Notes: a model not told the origin generated them from the sequence alone. Counted from the stretch's first letter, positions 50,953-59,916 are shown. The stretch is DNA of 64,000 nt from Mucilaginibacter_A sp050955045 (GCA_050955045.1 JBPBQV010000030.1:124001-188000), one strand, 5' to 3'. Numbers and translations: made by a program.

Positions 50953-51825
50953 TTACCCGAATAAATCACTGCTTAAATAGCGGTCGCCACGATCACAGGC
51001 GATAAATACGATTACGCCGCTTTGTAATTCCTGCGCTATTTTAAGCGCAGCAGATAAAGCACCGCCGCTGCTCATTCCGGCAAAAATACCTTCTGTCCGT
51101 GCTAGTTTCCGTGTCATTTCTGTTGCTTCAGCTTGAGAAACATCCATCATCCGATCAACACGTTTCGCATCAAAAATTTCCGGTAGATAAGCAGCAGGCC
51201 AGCGGCGTATTCCGGGAATGGAGGATTCTTCTGTTGGCTGGCAACCCACAATCTGAATATCCGGATTTTTCTCCTTCAAAAACATAGAATTGCCCATGAT
51301 AGAACCGGTTGTGCCCATTGCACTTACAAAATGCGTGATGCTGCCGTTGGTATCGCGCCAAATTTCGGGGCCGGTTGTTTTATAATGTGCCAGGTAATTA
51401 TCTTTATTGGCAAACTGATTCATCAAATAATAATCGCCGTTTGCTGCTTTTTCTACAGCATAATCCCGGCAAGCTTCAATGCCTTCTAGCAAAGTAACTT
51501 TTGCACCAAAGGCTTCCATTGTTAAAACGCGTTCTTTTGTGGAGTTGGAAGGCATAACCAGTTCAATTTCCAGATCAAATAACCGCGCAATCATGGCCAG
51601 CGCAATGCCGGTGTTTCCGCTGGTCGCTTCAATCAGTTTGGTGCCTGCTTTAATTTCTCCGCGCTCCAAAGCACTTTTAACCATGTTTAAAGCGGCACGG
51701 TCTTTAACGCTTCCGCCGGGGTTGTTGCCTTCCAGTTTAGCGTAAATTTTAACGTTTGGGTTTGGGTTGAGTTTGATGATTTCTACCAGTGGTGTATTCC
51801 CGATCAGATCAATTATTCCTGCCAT
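50953..51825 (-). CDS. cysM: Cysteine synthase B (O-acetylserine sulfhydrylase)
   Basis: PLP enzyme of 290 residues that makes cysteine from O-acetylserine and sulfide or thiosulfate. The PLP lysine is in NPGGSVKDRAALNM, the phosphate/substrate loops are EATSGNTGIALAM and SAMGTTGSIMGNSMFLKE, and the C-terminal ACDRGDRYLSSDLFG is typical of CysM-type enzymes. It lies ten bases downstream of cysE, forming a cysteine-synthesis operon. Confidence 0.92.
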   Translation of the reverse strand: MAGIIDLIGNTPLVEIIKLNPNPNVKIYAKLEGNNPGGSVKDRAALNMVKSALERGEIKAGTKLIEATSGNTGIALAMIARLFDLEIELVMPSNSTKERVLTMEAFGAKVTLLEGIEACRDYAVEKAANGDYYLMNQFANKDNYLAHYKTTGPEIWRDTNGSITHFVSAMGTTGSIMGNSMFLKEKNPDIQIVGCQPTEESSIPGIRRWPAAYLPEIFDAKRVDRMMDVSQAEATEMTRKLARTEGIFAGMSSGGALSAALKIAQELQSGVIVFIACDRGDRYLSSDLFG

Positions 51826-51835
51826 AATGCTTTTT

Positions 51836-52648
51836 TTAACTGTTTAATTTTCCTTCAACTACTTCAATATTTGGCTTATGGTAAACTACCGAACCTGGCG
51901 GTACACTTTTGGTAAGCCACACATTGCCGCCAATAATACTGTTGCGACCAATAACCGTATCGCCGCCTAAAATAGTTGCACCCGAATAAATCACCACGCC
52001 GTCTTCTACCGTTGGATGCCGTTTAATATTGGCCATCGTTTTATCCACACTCATGGCACCCAGCGTTACACCCTGATATAATTTTACATGATGACCAATG
52101 GTGCAGGTTTCGCCAATTACGGTTCCCGTTCCGTGATCGATGTGCAAATGTTCACCAATATTTGCGGCCGGATGAATATCAATTCCGGTTTTAGAATGTG
52201 CATACTCTGTTAAAATACGGGGCAAAAGCGGCACGTTAATTTCGAGCAGAACATGTGCAATGCGGTAAAACGAAATCGCATAAAAACCAGGATAAGTCCG
52301 TACTACTTCAAACTCGCTCTTTGCTGCCGGGTCTCCGTTAAAAATGGCTTTTATATCTGTATTTAAAGTTCTATAAAGTTCGGGTACCTGTTCAAAAAAA
52401 ACTTCTGTTAACTGGAAATTATCACAATTGTGGCAGGCACCGGTAGCTTCCATAATGTTAAAAAGCTCTTTTTTCAGCAATTCAAATGCTTCTTTTAGCT
52501 CTTCAATTGTGGCAAAGTTCATTTTGGCCCGTTCGGGATACAGCAAGCCGATCAGCTTGAGTGCCCACAAAGCAATTTCTTCGTTAGATGGCACAAGCTC
52601 CATCTGCTGCTTTTTATCCAATAAATGCCGATAAAATTCCTGCTCCAT
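51836..52648 (-). CDS. cysE: Serine O-acetyltransferase
   Basis: First enzyme of cysteine synthesis, 270 residues. A helical N-terminal domain (about 1-150) is followed by the left-handed beta-helix with the catalytic histidines in IDIHPAANIGEHLHIDHGTG and hexapeptide repeats (VIGETCTIGHHVKLYQGVTL, VVIYSGATILGGDTVIGRNS). It resembles the longer EpsC-like group. Co-transcribed with cysM ten bases downstream. Confidence 0.9.
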   Translation of the reverse strand: MEQEFYRHLLDKKQQMELVPSNEEIALWALKLIGLLYPERAKMNFATIEELKEAFELLKKELFNIMEATGACHNCDNFQLTEVFFEQVPELYRTLNTDIKAIFNGDPAAKSEFEVVRTYPGFYAISFYRIAHVLLEINVPLLPRILTEYAHSKTGIDIHPAANIGEHLHIDHGTGTVIGETCTIGHHVKLYQGVTLGAMSVDKTMANIKRHPTVEDGVVIYSGATILGGDTVIGRNSIIGGNVWLTKSVPPGSVVYHKPNIEVVEGKLNS

Positions 52649-52827
52649 AAATAGTATTGCAGCTTGTTTAGCTGTTTAATTTAAACATGCAATTGTAGGA
52701 ATTTGTATTTGATCTGATTGTAAAAAGAAGCGTTGTTATTTCAATTGATTAATTCTGCCAATTATCCTGCAATTTTTAATTTTAATTGATGTTTTATTTT
52801 GATATTTGACTACCAACCCCAAGTTAA

Positions 52828-53142
52828 ATGAAAAACCAATTATTAGAAGAACTATCTGTTTTGCACGAAAAAGTTGCTGCTTTAAAATTTTATGATCAGG
52901 AAAATGCAATATTGCTGCGCCAGTACGCACGTGAGTTTGAAGCACTAACAACCAAATTATTAACTTTTGATGCAGAAAAATTTAAAGATATAACCGCATC
53001 TTTCTCAAAAACTTCCGCACAAAATACCAGCACAGTTTTAGATGTGCATGATGATACCGATAATGATTCGGGCTTTTATGATAGTGTGGCTCATCTCAAT
53101 TCCGGTATTAACGATGCCATTGAAACGGTAAACAGCATTTAA
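52828..53142 (+). CDS. Small helical protein of unknown function
   Basis: Protein of 104 residues, not recognised. The first half is a charged helix with heptad-like leucines (LLEELSVLHEKVAALKFY, LRQYAREFEALTTKLL); the second half is polar and acidic (DVHDDTDNDSGFYDS). It has no signal peptide or transmembrane segment. It ends directly against the kdsB stop codon, with no base between the convergent genes. Confidence 0.6.
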   Translation: MKNQLLEELSVLHEKVAALKFYDQENAILLRQYAREFEALTTKLLTFDAEKFKDITASFSKTSAQNTSTVLDVHDDTDNDSGFYDSVAHLNSGINDAIETVNSI

Positions 53143-53892
53143 TCAGCTGTTTTTAGCAACATAATTTCTTAGTACATTTTCTAAATCTGCCGGTGTATCA
53201 ATTGCTAACGTTTCCAGCTCAGTCTCGGCAACTTTAATTCGGTAACCATTTTCAATCCAGCGCAACTGCTCCAAACTTTCTGCTTTTTCTAAAGAAGAAA
53301 CAGGAAGTTTTGTAATTGCTTGCAAAACATCAGCCCGATAACCATAAATGCCAATGTGTTTGTAAAAAGTATGGTGTTGCAGCCAGTTGTGCAGTTGCTG
53401 GCCGCGCACATAAGGAATAACTGAACGCGAAAAATAAACAGCTTCCGAACAGTTATTCAAAACAACTTTTGGTGTGTTAGAATTGTGCAGTTCTTCCTCT
53501 AGCAAAATCTTTTTAACTAATGTGGCCAGCTCCGTTTTTTCATCGGTAAAACAAGCAGCCACTTTAGCAATTTGGTTTGGGTTGATAAAAGGTTCATCGC
53601 CTTGTATATTGATAATCACATCAAACTCTGGCATGGCAGCAGAAATTTCGGCGCAGCGGTCGGTTCCGCTTTGGTGTTGAGCAGAAGTCACTTCTGATAA
53701 GCCACCAAAATCTCTGACGTGATCTAGAATCAGCTGATCATCCGTTGCCACAATTACTTTTTCCAGCACATCACATTGTAAAGCCTGCTCATAAACTCTG
53801 CGGATCATGCTTTTGCCAGCAATATCAGCCAGCGGTTTTCCAGGAAACCGGGTAGAAGCGTGGCGCGCCGGAATAATGCCGAGGATTTTCAT
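53143..53892 (-). CDS. kdsB: 3-deoxy-manno-octulosonate cytidylyltransferase
   Basis: Activates Kdo as CMP-Kdo for lipopolysaccharide core synthesis, 249 residues. Signatures: IIPARHASTRFPGKPLADIAGK (nucleotide loop), VIVATDDQLILDHVRDFGG, GTDRCAEI, INIQGDEPFINP and KHIGIYGYR. The length is normal. It is convergent with the small helical protein; the two stop codons are adjacent. Confidence 0.94.
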   Translation of the reverse strand: MKILGIIPARHASTRFPGKPLADIAGKSMIRRVYEQALQCDVLEKVIVATDDQLILDHVRDFGGLSEVTSAQHQSGTDRCAEISAAMPEFDVIINIQGDEPFINPNQIAKVAACFTDEKTELATLVKKILLEEELHNSNTPKVVLNNCSEAVYFSRSVIPYVRGQQLHNWLQHHTFYKHIGIYGYRADVLQAITKLPVSSLEKAESLEQLRWIENGYRIKVAETELETLAIDTPADLENVLRNYVAKNS

Positions 53893-53971
53893 GATTTAGT
53901 TGTGAGGTTTTATATGTGCAGAGTTTGAGCTACGAGTTGCGAAGTTTAAGTTTGTTTTTTAGATAATTTAA

Positions 53972-54035
53972 GATGCTTCTTTTATCGCTGTTTTTTTCAA
54001 GCTAATCATAGATTGTATCGATAAAAGAAGCATTT
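53972..54035. repeat. Inverted pair of dispersed repeats
   Basis: GATGCTTCTTTTATCG (53972-53987) and CGATAAAAGAAGCATTT (54019-54035), with a 31-base loop, between kdsB and the deoxynucleoside kinase. GAGGTTTTATAT and CTCAAATTCC-type tracts flank it. Confidence 0.75.
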
Positions 54036-54087
54036 AATTGTTTGCCTATCAGATTTTATCTCAAATTCCAAATCTCATTTCTCTCAC

Positions 54088-54702
54088 CTAAAACAAACCA
54101 TTTATTTCTACTTCAATTTTCTCAAGCACAGAACTCAAATCTTCCGTATTGTTGGCAAAATCCAGCTTGTCTTTATCCAAAATCAACAACTTGCCGCTAT
54201 TGTAACCTTGTATCCAGCTGGTATATTTTTCGTTCAGTTTGGATAGATAATCCAAGCGGATACCAATTTCGTATTCCCGGCCGCGCCGCTGAATATTGTT
54301 AACCAAAGTTGGCACAGAAGCTTTCAGGTAGATCAGCAAATCCGGCGGTTTGATAAACGAGGTGATGTTATCAAATATCTTGCGGTAATTATCATAATCG
54401 CGTTCCGTCATCAAATCCATATCGCGCAGGTTGGCCGCAAAAATGAAAGCATCTTCATAGATTGTCCGGTCCTGAATAATGTTGGCATTCCCTTTCTGGA
54501 TTTCCATAATTTGCTGGAAACGACTGTTCAAAAAGAAAATCTGCAAATTGAAACTCCAGCGTTTCATATCACCATAAAAATCTTCCAGGTACGGATTATT
54601 ATCCACAGATTCGTATTGCGGTTGCCATCCATAATTTTTGGCCAGTAATTCTGTTAAGGTTGTTTTTCCGGCTCCAATATTTCCAACAACGGCTATGTGC
54701 AT
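54088..54702 (-). CDS. Deoxynucleoside kinase
   Basis: Salvage kinase of 204 residues in the dCK/dGK family. The P-loop is VVGNIGAGKTTLTE (4-17), the catalytic DRTIYED corresponds to the DRS/ERS motif, and SRFQQIMEIQKGN and LIYLKASVPTLVNNIQRRGREYE supply the substrate and lid arginines. It phosphorylates deoxynucleosides using ATP; base preference is unknown. It is a single gene. Confidence 0.88.
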   Translation of the reverse strand: MHIAVVGNIGAGKTTLTELLAKNYGWQPQYESVDNNPYLEDFYGDMKRWSFNLQIFFLNSRFQQIMEIQKGNANIIQDRTIYEDAFIFAANLRDMDLMTERDYDNYRKIFDNITSFIKPPDLLIYLKASVPTLVNNIQRRGREYEIGIRLDYLSKLNEKYTSWIQGYNSGKLLILDKDKLDFANNTEDLSSVLEKIEVEINGLF

Positions 54703-54776
54703 CTTTTTTGTTTTGAGGTATCAACTTTCAGCTTCTTAATGATGGCTATTAACCATAAATTATTATCTATTAACTT

Positions 54777-55772
54777 CTAAAACTTCTTAAAACCAATAAT
54801 TTCTCTTACTTCTTTAATGGTTTTTTGAGCGTTTTCGTGTGCTTTTGCGGCACCAAAGCGGCTTATCTGGCGCAAGTAAGCTTCATTTTTGGCAATATCT
54901 TCAATGCGTTCGCGGATAGGAGCAGTGGCAATAATCATATCTTCTGCCAGTTGCTTTTTAAAATCGCCGTAACGGATTTGGCATTTATTGTACAACTCAT
55001 CAAAATGCGTTAAAGTATCTGCAGAGGAAACCACTTTCATCAAATCAAACAGATTCTGAATCTCAGTTGGTTTGGGTTGATTTTCTTCCGTCGGACCACT
55101 ATCGGAAACCGCACGCATTACTTTTTTACGAATCACTTCCGGCATATCCGATAAATAAACGGCATTATTTTCGCCTTCAGATTTTCCCATTTTCCCTTTG
55201 CCATCCAAACCCGGGATTTTAACCAAACTTTCACCAAAACTAAAAGCATAAGGTTCCGGGAAATATTCATGCTGATACAAACGGTTAAAACGGTTGCCAA
55301 AAGTACGCGCCATTTCCAAATGCTGTTCTTGGTCTTTTCCAACCGGAACTTTCGTGGCGCGGTGCATCAAGATATCCGCAGCCATTAAAACCGGATACGT
55401 TAACAAACCAGCGTTTACATTTTCTGGTTGCGCTCTAATTTTATCCTTAAAAGAAGTACTGCGTTCCAGTTCGCCTAAATAAGCGTTCATGTTGAGGTAC
55501 AAATACAATTCGGTTACTTCCGGCACTTCAGATTGAATGTAAATTGTGGCTTTTTCCGGGTCGATTCCTGCCGCCAGATATTCTACCAAAACCTGTTTTA
55601 CATTTTGGTGCAAATCGGCAGGCGTTGGGTGCGTGGTTAACGAATGTAAATCGGCAATAAAAAAAAAGCAGTTGTATTCGTGCTGCATTTTTACGAAGTT
55701 TTGTACCGCTCCGTAGTAATTTCCCAAATGCAGTTTTCCGGTAGATCGGATGCCGCTAACAACAGTTTCCAT
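54777..55772 (-). CDS. trpS: Tryptophan-tRNA ligase
   Basis: Class I aminoacyl-tRNA synthetase of 331 residues from the ATG at 55772. The frame is open to 55838, but METVVSGIRSTGKLHLGNYY is the family start. The HIGH-like motif is KLHLGNYYGA and the KMSKS-like loop is KMGKSEGE. Other marks are FFIADLHSLTTHP and PVLMAADILMHRATKVPVGKDQ. TACTTTCG upstream on the minus strand resembles a -7 element. It is divergent from plsC across 39 bases. Confidence 0.94.
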   Translation of the reverse strand: METVVSGIRSTGKLHLGNYYGAVQNFVKMQHEYNCFFFIADLHSLTTHPTPADLHQNVKQVLVEYLAAGIDPEKATIYIQSEVPEVTELYLYLNMNAYLGELERSTSFKDKIRAQPENVNAGLLTYPVLMAADILMHRATKVPVGKDQEQHLEMARTFGNRFNRLYQHEYFPEPYAFSFGESLVKIPGLDGKGKMGKSEGENNAVYLSDMPEVIRKKVMRAVSDSGPTEENQPKPTEIQNLFDLMKVVSSADTLTHFDELYNKCQIRYGDFKKQLAEDMIIATAPIRERIEDIAKNEAYLRQISRFGAAKAHENAQKTIKEVREIIGFKKF

Positions 55773-55811
55773 AGGCCGCGAAAGTAAGGATTTTTTATAT
55801 TTTTGGTGCTG

Positions 55812-56549
55812 ATGAAATTGATGGCCCGAAAACTTCACGCTTATTTTTATATGTTTTGCGTGCTGTTTTTATACCTGTTTTTTCATCCGTTTTTTTATTA
55901 TTTCTCCCGAAAATCTGAGCGTTATCTCACCTTAAATAAACTGCGCACCAAATGGGCGAAATGGAGTTCGGCATTAAGCGGTATTTTTTACCAATTTGAA
56001 TATGAAACTGCTATCGATTGGAACAAAACGTACGTAATTTGCCCGAACCATACTTCAAATCTGGATGTTACCTGGTCCACAATCCTCGCCAAAAATAATT
56101 TTAGTTTTATGGGAAAAGAAGAATTGCTGCAAAACCCAACTATGAAACTATTTTTTAAAACAATTGATATTACGGTAAAACGTGACAGCAATATTGCAGC
56201 TTACAAAGCTTTTAAACGCGCTTCGGAATATTTGAAAACCGGCATCAGCATGATTATTTTCCCCGAAGGTAAAATTGAAGCAATTTACCCGCCGCAATTA
56301 CAGGATTTTAAAATTGGTCCGTTCCGGCTGGCGATTGAACAGCAGATTCCTGTTGTGCCGGTTACTTCGGTTAACACATGGAAAATATTGTGGGATGATG
56401 GCTTAAAATATGGCAGCCAGCCCGGAACTTGTAATATTTATGTGCATAAACCGATAGAAACCGTAGGTTTGAAACTAACAGATGCAGATGCTTTGCGTGA
56501 TGAAGTTTTCCGGATCATCAACCAAAAACTGAAAGAATATGAAAATTGA
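55812..56549 (+). CDS. plsC: 1-acylglycerol-3-phosphate acyltransferase (PlsC-like)
   Basis: Membrane-bound acyltransferase of 245 residues in phospholipid synthesis. The ATG at 55812 was chosen over the TTG at 55803; the ATG at 55821 is also possible. An N-terminal hydrophobic anchor (FYMFCVLFLYLFFHPFFYYF) is followed by the catalytic NHTSNLD (H-x4-D), GKEELLQNP, and the IIFPEGKIEAI motif with the substrate-binding FPEG. It overlaps gatC by 11 bases. Confidence 0.87.
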   Translation: MKLMARKLHAYFYMFCVLFLYLFFHPFFYYFSRKSERYLTLNKLRTKWAKWSSALSGIFYQFEYETAIDWNKTYVICPNHTSNLDVTWSTILAKNNFSFMGKEELLQNPTMKLFFKTIDITVKRDSNIAAYKAFKRASEYLKTGISMIIFPEGKIEAIYPPQLQDFKIGPFRLAIEQQIPVVPVTSVNTWKILWDDGLKYGSQPGTCNIYVHKPIETVGLKLTDADALRDEVFRIINQKLKEYEN

Positions 56550-56832
56550 CATTAATACGGTAGATAAAATTGCCAAACTGGCGCGGTTAGAAATTGCGCC
56601 GGAAGAGAAGGAAAACGTGATCAAAGACCTAAGCAAAATCCTGTCTTTTATGGAGAAGCTGAACGAGCTGGACACAACCGGCGTTGAGCCGCTGGTTTAC
56701 ATGAGCCCGGGCGTAAACATCACCAGAAATGATGTGGTAAAAGAAGTAATTACGCATGAAGAAGCTTTGCAAAACGCACCGGATCATGATGAAAACTATT
56801 TTAAAATACCGAAAGTGATTGAGAGAAGTTGA
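56539..56832 (+). CDS. gatC: Aspartyl/glutamyl-tRNA amidotransferase subunit C
   Basis: Small subunit of 97 residues of the GatCAB amidotransferase, which corrects misacylated Glu-tRNA(Gln) or Asp-tRNA(Asn). The family pattern INTVDKIAKLARLEIAPEE and ILSFMEKLNELDTTGVEPL is complete, with the C-terminal NYFKIPKVIE. Its start lies inside plsC, so it is translated from the same transcript. GatA and GatB are not in the window. Confidence 0.92.
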   Translation: MKIDINTVDKIAKLARLEIAPEEKENVIKDLSKILSFMEKLNELDTTGVEPLVYMSPGVNITRNDVVKEVITHEEALQNAPDHDENYFKIPKVIERS

Positions 56833-56905
56833 TAGTTTATGGATTGTAGTTGATGGTTTATGGTTGGCGGCTTTCCGCTATGAACTATCAACCATGAACT
56901 ACAAA
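56833..56905. repeat. Inverted AGTTGATGG/CTATCAACC tract
   Basis: GTTGATGGTTTATGG and CCATGAACT with ACTATCAAC, separated by GGCGGCTTTCCGC, form a stem-loop in the gatC-adenosyltransferase spacer. It has the look of the low-complexity repeat tracts seen elsewhere in the window. Confidence 0.45.
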
Positions 56906-56934
56906 CAAGCTTTTGTAAATTAAATTCTAACTAC

Positions 56935-57483
56935 ATGAAAATTTATACCAAAACGGGTGATGCTGGTTTTACTTCGTTAATTGGCGGAACGCGCGTACCG
57001 AAATTTCATTTGCGGATTGAAAGTTACGGAACGGTAGATGAATTAAATAGTTATATTGGCTTAATTCGAGGTCAGGAAATTGATGAAAAAGATCAATTGA
57101 TGCTAAAAGAAATTCAGGACAGATTATTTACAATTGGTGCTTCTTTAGCAGCTGATCCGGAAAAATCTACCATGAAAATTCCTGATCTGCATTTAAAAGA
57201 TATTGAATTACTGGAAACGGAAATAGATCAAATGGCTGTTATTTTGCCGCAACTGAAACATTTTATCTTGCCGGGCGGTAATAATGCCGTTTCATTTTGT
57301 CATTTGGCGCGATGCGTTTGTCGGCGTGCAGAAAGAATTACCATACAGCTGTCAGAAGATAGTTTTGTAGAAGAAAAGGTAAAGATTTATTTGAACAGAT
57401 TGAGTGATTACCTGTTCATGCTGGCAAGGAAGATTGGTTATGATCAAAATATTGCAGAAAATAATTGGATTCCAAGAAATTAA
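56935..57483 (+). CDS. PduO-type ATP:cob(I)alamin adenosyltransferase
   Basis: Converts cob(I)alamin to adenosylcobalamin, 182 residues. The ATP-binding N-terminus KIYTKTGDAGFTSLIGGTRV with RIESYGTVDELNSYIGL, and the later ARCVCRRAERITIQLS with YLNRLSDYLFMLAR, match the PduO family. It is a single gene; no cobalamin-dependent enzyme is adjacent. Confidence 0.92.
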   Translation: MKIYTKTGDAGFTSLIGGTRVPKFHLRIESYGTVDELNSYIGLIRGQEIDEKDQLMLKEIQDRLFTIGASLAADPEKSTMKIPDLHLKDIELLETEIDQMAVILPQLKHFILPGGNNAVSFCHLARCVCRRAERITIQLSEDSFVEEKVKIYLNRLSDYLFMLARKIGYDQNIAENNWIPRN

Positions 57484-57520
57484 TCTGCTATGAAGTTTTA
57501 ATAATCAATTAAAAATATTA

Positions 57521-57528
57521 TACTTTTG
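57521..57528 (+). promoter_or_regulatory. TAnnTTTG promoter element
   Basis: TACTTTTG (within TATACTTTTGCA), 27 bases upstream of the DUF2795 ATG. Confidence 0.55.
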
Positions 57529-57555
57529 CAAACTTTTTAAATAAAAGAATTTATT

Positions 57556-57777
57556 ATGTATTGGACCCTTGAATTGGCATCACATTTAGAAGATGCACCC
57601 TGGCCGGCTACTAAAGACGAACTGATTGATTATGCAATACGTTCTGGCGCACCGGTTGAAGTAATTGAAAATTTACAGGCTTTGGAAGATGATGGAGAGC
57701 CATATGAAAATATAGAGGAAATTTGGCCGGATTATCCTACAAAAGATGATTTCTTTTTTAATGAGGACGAATATTAA
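57556..57777 (+). CDS. DUF2795 protein
   Basis: Small acidic protein of 73 residues. MYWTLELASHLEDAPWPATK, YAIRSGAPVEVIENLQAL and YENIEEIWPDYP match the DUF2795 pattern. The C-terminus is strongly acidic and aromatic (DDFFFNEDEY). Function is unknown. The short leader with a clear promoter element and its small, compact form suggest high expression. Confidence 0.82.
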   Translation: MYWTLELASHLEDAPWPATKDELIDYAIRSGAPVEVIENLQALEDDGEPYENIEEIWPDYPTKDDFFFNEDEY

Positions 57778-57872
57778 TTAATTTAACTTTTATTTTTCTG
57801 AAAAATAAAAGGCTTGCTAACTTATTATTTAAGCAAATATTGCAGTGCAATGATTTTTTTTAAAACAATTTT

Positions 57873-57880
57873 TATATTTG
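57873..57880 (+). promoter_or_regulatory. TAnnTTTG promoter element
   Basis: TATATTTG, 43 bases upstream of the small membrane protein ATG at 57924; T-rich upstream with no clear TTTG. Confidence 0.5.
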
Positions 57881-57923
57881 ATTGTCTAAACGTGACTTAA
57901 ACATTCATTTTAAAATTAAAATT

Positions 57924-58085
57924 ATGGGAAATCTGTTGTACATTATTGCTGTAGTTCTGGTTATCATCTGGGTAATCGGCTTCTTGTTTCATGGATTAGG
58001 AACTTTTGGTGATGGTGGCCTTATTCACGCTTTGTTGGTTATCGCTATCATTCTAATTTTGTTAAAAGTGATTAGAAGAGCATAA
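57924..58085 (+). CDS. lmo0937-family small membrane protein
   Basis: Hydrophobic protein of 53 residues from the ATG at 57924. The frame extends to 57882, but MGNLLYIIAVVLVIIWVIG is the typical family start. Two transmembrane helices are separated by a glycine-rich turn (FHGLGTFGDGGLIH), and the protein ends in basic VIRRA. The lmo0937 family is widespread and often stress-linked; function is unknown. Confidence 0.78.
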   Translation: MGNLLYIIAVVLVIIWVIGFLFHGLGTFGDGGLIHALLVIAIILILLKVIRRA

Positions 58086-58101
58086 CAAAATAATTATCAG
58101 T

Positions 58102-58130
58102 AAAAAAGCCGCTTTTTCAGCGGCTTTTTT
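58102..58130. terminator. Bidirectional terminator holding the ispD stop
   Basis: AAAAAAGCCGCT and AGCGGCTTTTTT pair over 12 bases around a five-base loop. The ispD stop codon TGA (58117-58119) and its last codons lie inside the hairpin, so one structure ends both convergent transcripts. Confidence 0.85.
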
Positions 58131-58794
58131 CGTTTAGTATCATTGCTGCAATTTTAAGATCTGCTGGAAAAGTTATTTTAAAGTTTTCCTGATCTCCTGG
58201 CAGCAAATTAATTTTTATGCCCGAACGTTCTACCACGCTTGCATCGTCCGTAAATTCCTCCAAATAAAGCTGTTCGTAAGCTTTTTTTAAGATATCAGAT
58301 TGGAAAGTTTGCGGCGTTTGTACCAGAAAAATTTCGCTCCTGTTTAAATTTTGAGAAATACCTTGAGCGTTTTGCCAACGTACAGAATCTTTGCTCGGTA
58401 CTGCAACAATGGCGTTGCCGTTTTCTAAAGCCTGCTGATAAGATTTGGCTATAATCTCTGTGGTAATTAATGGTCGAACAGCATCGTGAACAGCAATTAC
58501 AGCAGTTTCAGTAATTATGTTTAATGCGTTTTTTACACTTGCAAACCTCGTGTTTCCTCCTGCAACCAACTGGTGTGGCGTATCAAAATGATATTCCTTG
58601 CAGAGTTGCTCCCATATTTCAAAATGCTTTTCATTCAGCACAAGCACGATTTCCGGTTGCTGCGGAGAAGAAACAAACGCCGCAATCGTGTGCATCATCA
58701 CCGGTTTTCCATTAAGCAGTAAAAACTGTTTCGGAATTCCTGTATTCATTCTAATTCCAGAACCTCCTGCAACAATTACTGCATAAAATTTCAT
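58117..58794 (-). CDS. ispD: 2-C-methyl-D-erythritol 4-phosphate cytidylyltransferase
   Basis: Isoprenoid (MEP pathway) enzyme of 225 residues. The nucleotide loop is IVAGGSGIRMNTGIPKQFLLL, with VLVLNEKHFEIWEQL, VAVHDAVRPLITTEII, VPSKDSVRW, QTPQTFQSDILKKAY and TDDASVVERSG as family marks. Its 3' end is inside a terminator stem. Single gene, close to queA. Confidence 0.93.
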   Translation of the reverse strand: MKFYAVIVAGGSGIRMNTGIPKQFLLLNGKPVMMHTIAAFVSSPQQPEIVLVLNEKHFEIWEQLCKEYHFDTPHQLVAGGNTRFASVKNALNIITETAVIAVHDAVRPLITTEIIAKSYQQALENGNAIVAVPSKDSVRWQNAQGISQNLNRSEIFLVQTPQTFQSDILKKAYEQLYLEEFTDDASVVERSGIKINLLPGDQENFKITFPADLKIAAMILNEKSR

Positions 58795-58817
58795 GGCGGT
58801 TTCCGGAAACAGATAAA

Positions 58818-58841
58818 TTTTTAGGTGCTAAAAGAAGTATT
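58818..58841 (-). repeat. Dispersed repeat at the queA stop
   Basis: TTTTTAGGTGCTAAAAGAAG then TATT. It ends on the first base of the queA stop codon, in the ispD-queA spacer. Confidence 0.65.
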
Positions 58842-59890
58842 TAAATAATGAGCATGGCATCACCATAACTGTAAAAACGATACTTTTCTTTGATTGCAAC
58901 TTCGTAAGCATTCATTATATAATCGTAGCCACCAAAAGCAGAAACCATCATCAGTAAAGTTGATTCTGGTGTATGAAAATTGGTAACCATTGAATTGGCA
59001 ATGCTGAAATCATATGGAGGAAAAATAAATTTGCTCGTCCAGTCATTTGCTGCTTTTAACGTATGACTTGCAGAAACAGCAGATTCGATAGTACGCATAG
59101 AAGTAGTGCCAATTGCACAGATTTTACGTTTATTTTCAATGCCGCGGTTTACAATATCAGCTTGTTTTTGCTCGATAATAAATTGCTCCGAATCCATTTT
59201 ATGTTTGGTTAAATCCTCTACTTCAACCGGGCGAAACGTACCTAAACCAACGTGCAAAGTTACTTCTGCAAATTCTACACCTTTCAATTCTAGACGTTTT
59301 AGCAGTTCGCGACTGAAATGCAAACCAGCTGTTGGCGCAGCAACTGCACCTTCGTTTTTAGCAAAAATAGTTTGATAACGTTCTTTATCTTCTGCTGTTG
59401 CTTTGCGCTTGATGTATTTCGGAAGCGGCGTTTCACCTAAAATTTCTACATTTTTTCTGAATTCTTCATCCGTACCATCAAACAAAAAGCGAATAGTGCG
59501 GCCACGCGATGTTGTGTTATCTACAACTTCGGCAATTAACAAATCATCATCACCAAAATACAGTTTGTTACCTACACGGATTTTTCGAGCCGGATCAACC
59601 AAAACATCCCATAAGCGAAGCTCTTTGTTCAGTTCGCGTAGCAAAAAAACTTCGATAGTTGCACCGGTTTTTTCTTTATTACCATATAAACGGGCCGGAA
59701 AAACTTTAGTGTTATTCAAGATCATTACGTCCTTGTCATCATAATAATCTAAAATATCTTTAAAGATTTTATGTTCAATCTTACCGGAATCTTTGTGCAA
59801 AACCATCAACCGAGATTCGTCCCGCTTTTCTGAGGGCGAATGTGCAATTAATGATTCTGGTAAATTGAACTTAAATTGAGATAATTTCAT
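58841..59890 (-). CDS. queA: S-adenosylmethionine:tRNA ribosyltransferase-isomerase
   Basis: Queuosine synthesis enzyme of 349 residues that transfers the ribosyl of SAM to preQ1 in tRNA. Signatures include NLPESLIAHSPSEKRDESRL, VMILNNTKVFPARLYG, GAVAAPTAGLHFSRELL, VTLHVGLGTFRPVEVEDL and NFHTPESTLLMMVSAFGG. The length is normal. It has a promoter element 27 bases upstream. Confidence 0.95.
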   Translation of the reverse strand: MKLSQFKFNLPESLIAHSPSEKRDESRLMVLHKDSGKIEHKIFKDILDYYDDKDVMILNNTKVFPARLYGNKEKTGATIEVFLLRELNKELRLWDVLVDPARKIRVGNKLYFGDDDLLIAEVVDNTTSRGRTIRFLFDGTDEEFRKNVEILGETPLPKYIKRKATAEDKERYQTIFAKNEGAVAAPTAGLHFSRELLKRLELKGVEFAEVTLHVGLGTFRPVEVEDLTKHKMDSEQFIIEQKQADIVNRGIENKRKICAIGTTSMRTIESAVSASHTLKAANDWTSKFIFPPYDFSIANSMVTNFHTPESTLLMMVSAFGGYDYIMNAYEVAIKEKYRFYSYGDAMLII

Positions 59891-59916
59891 GAGTTAACGT
59901 AATAAATTTCAGGGCG

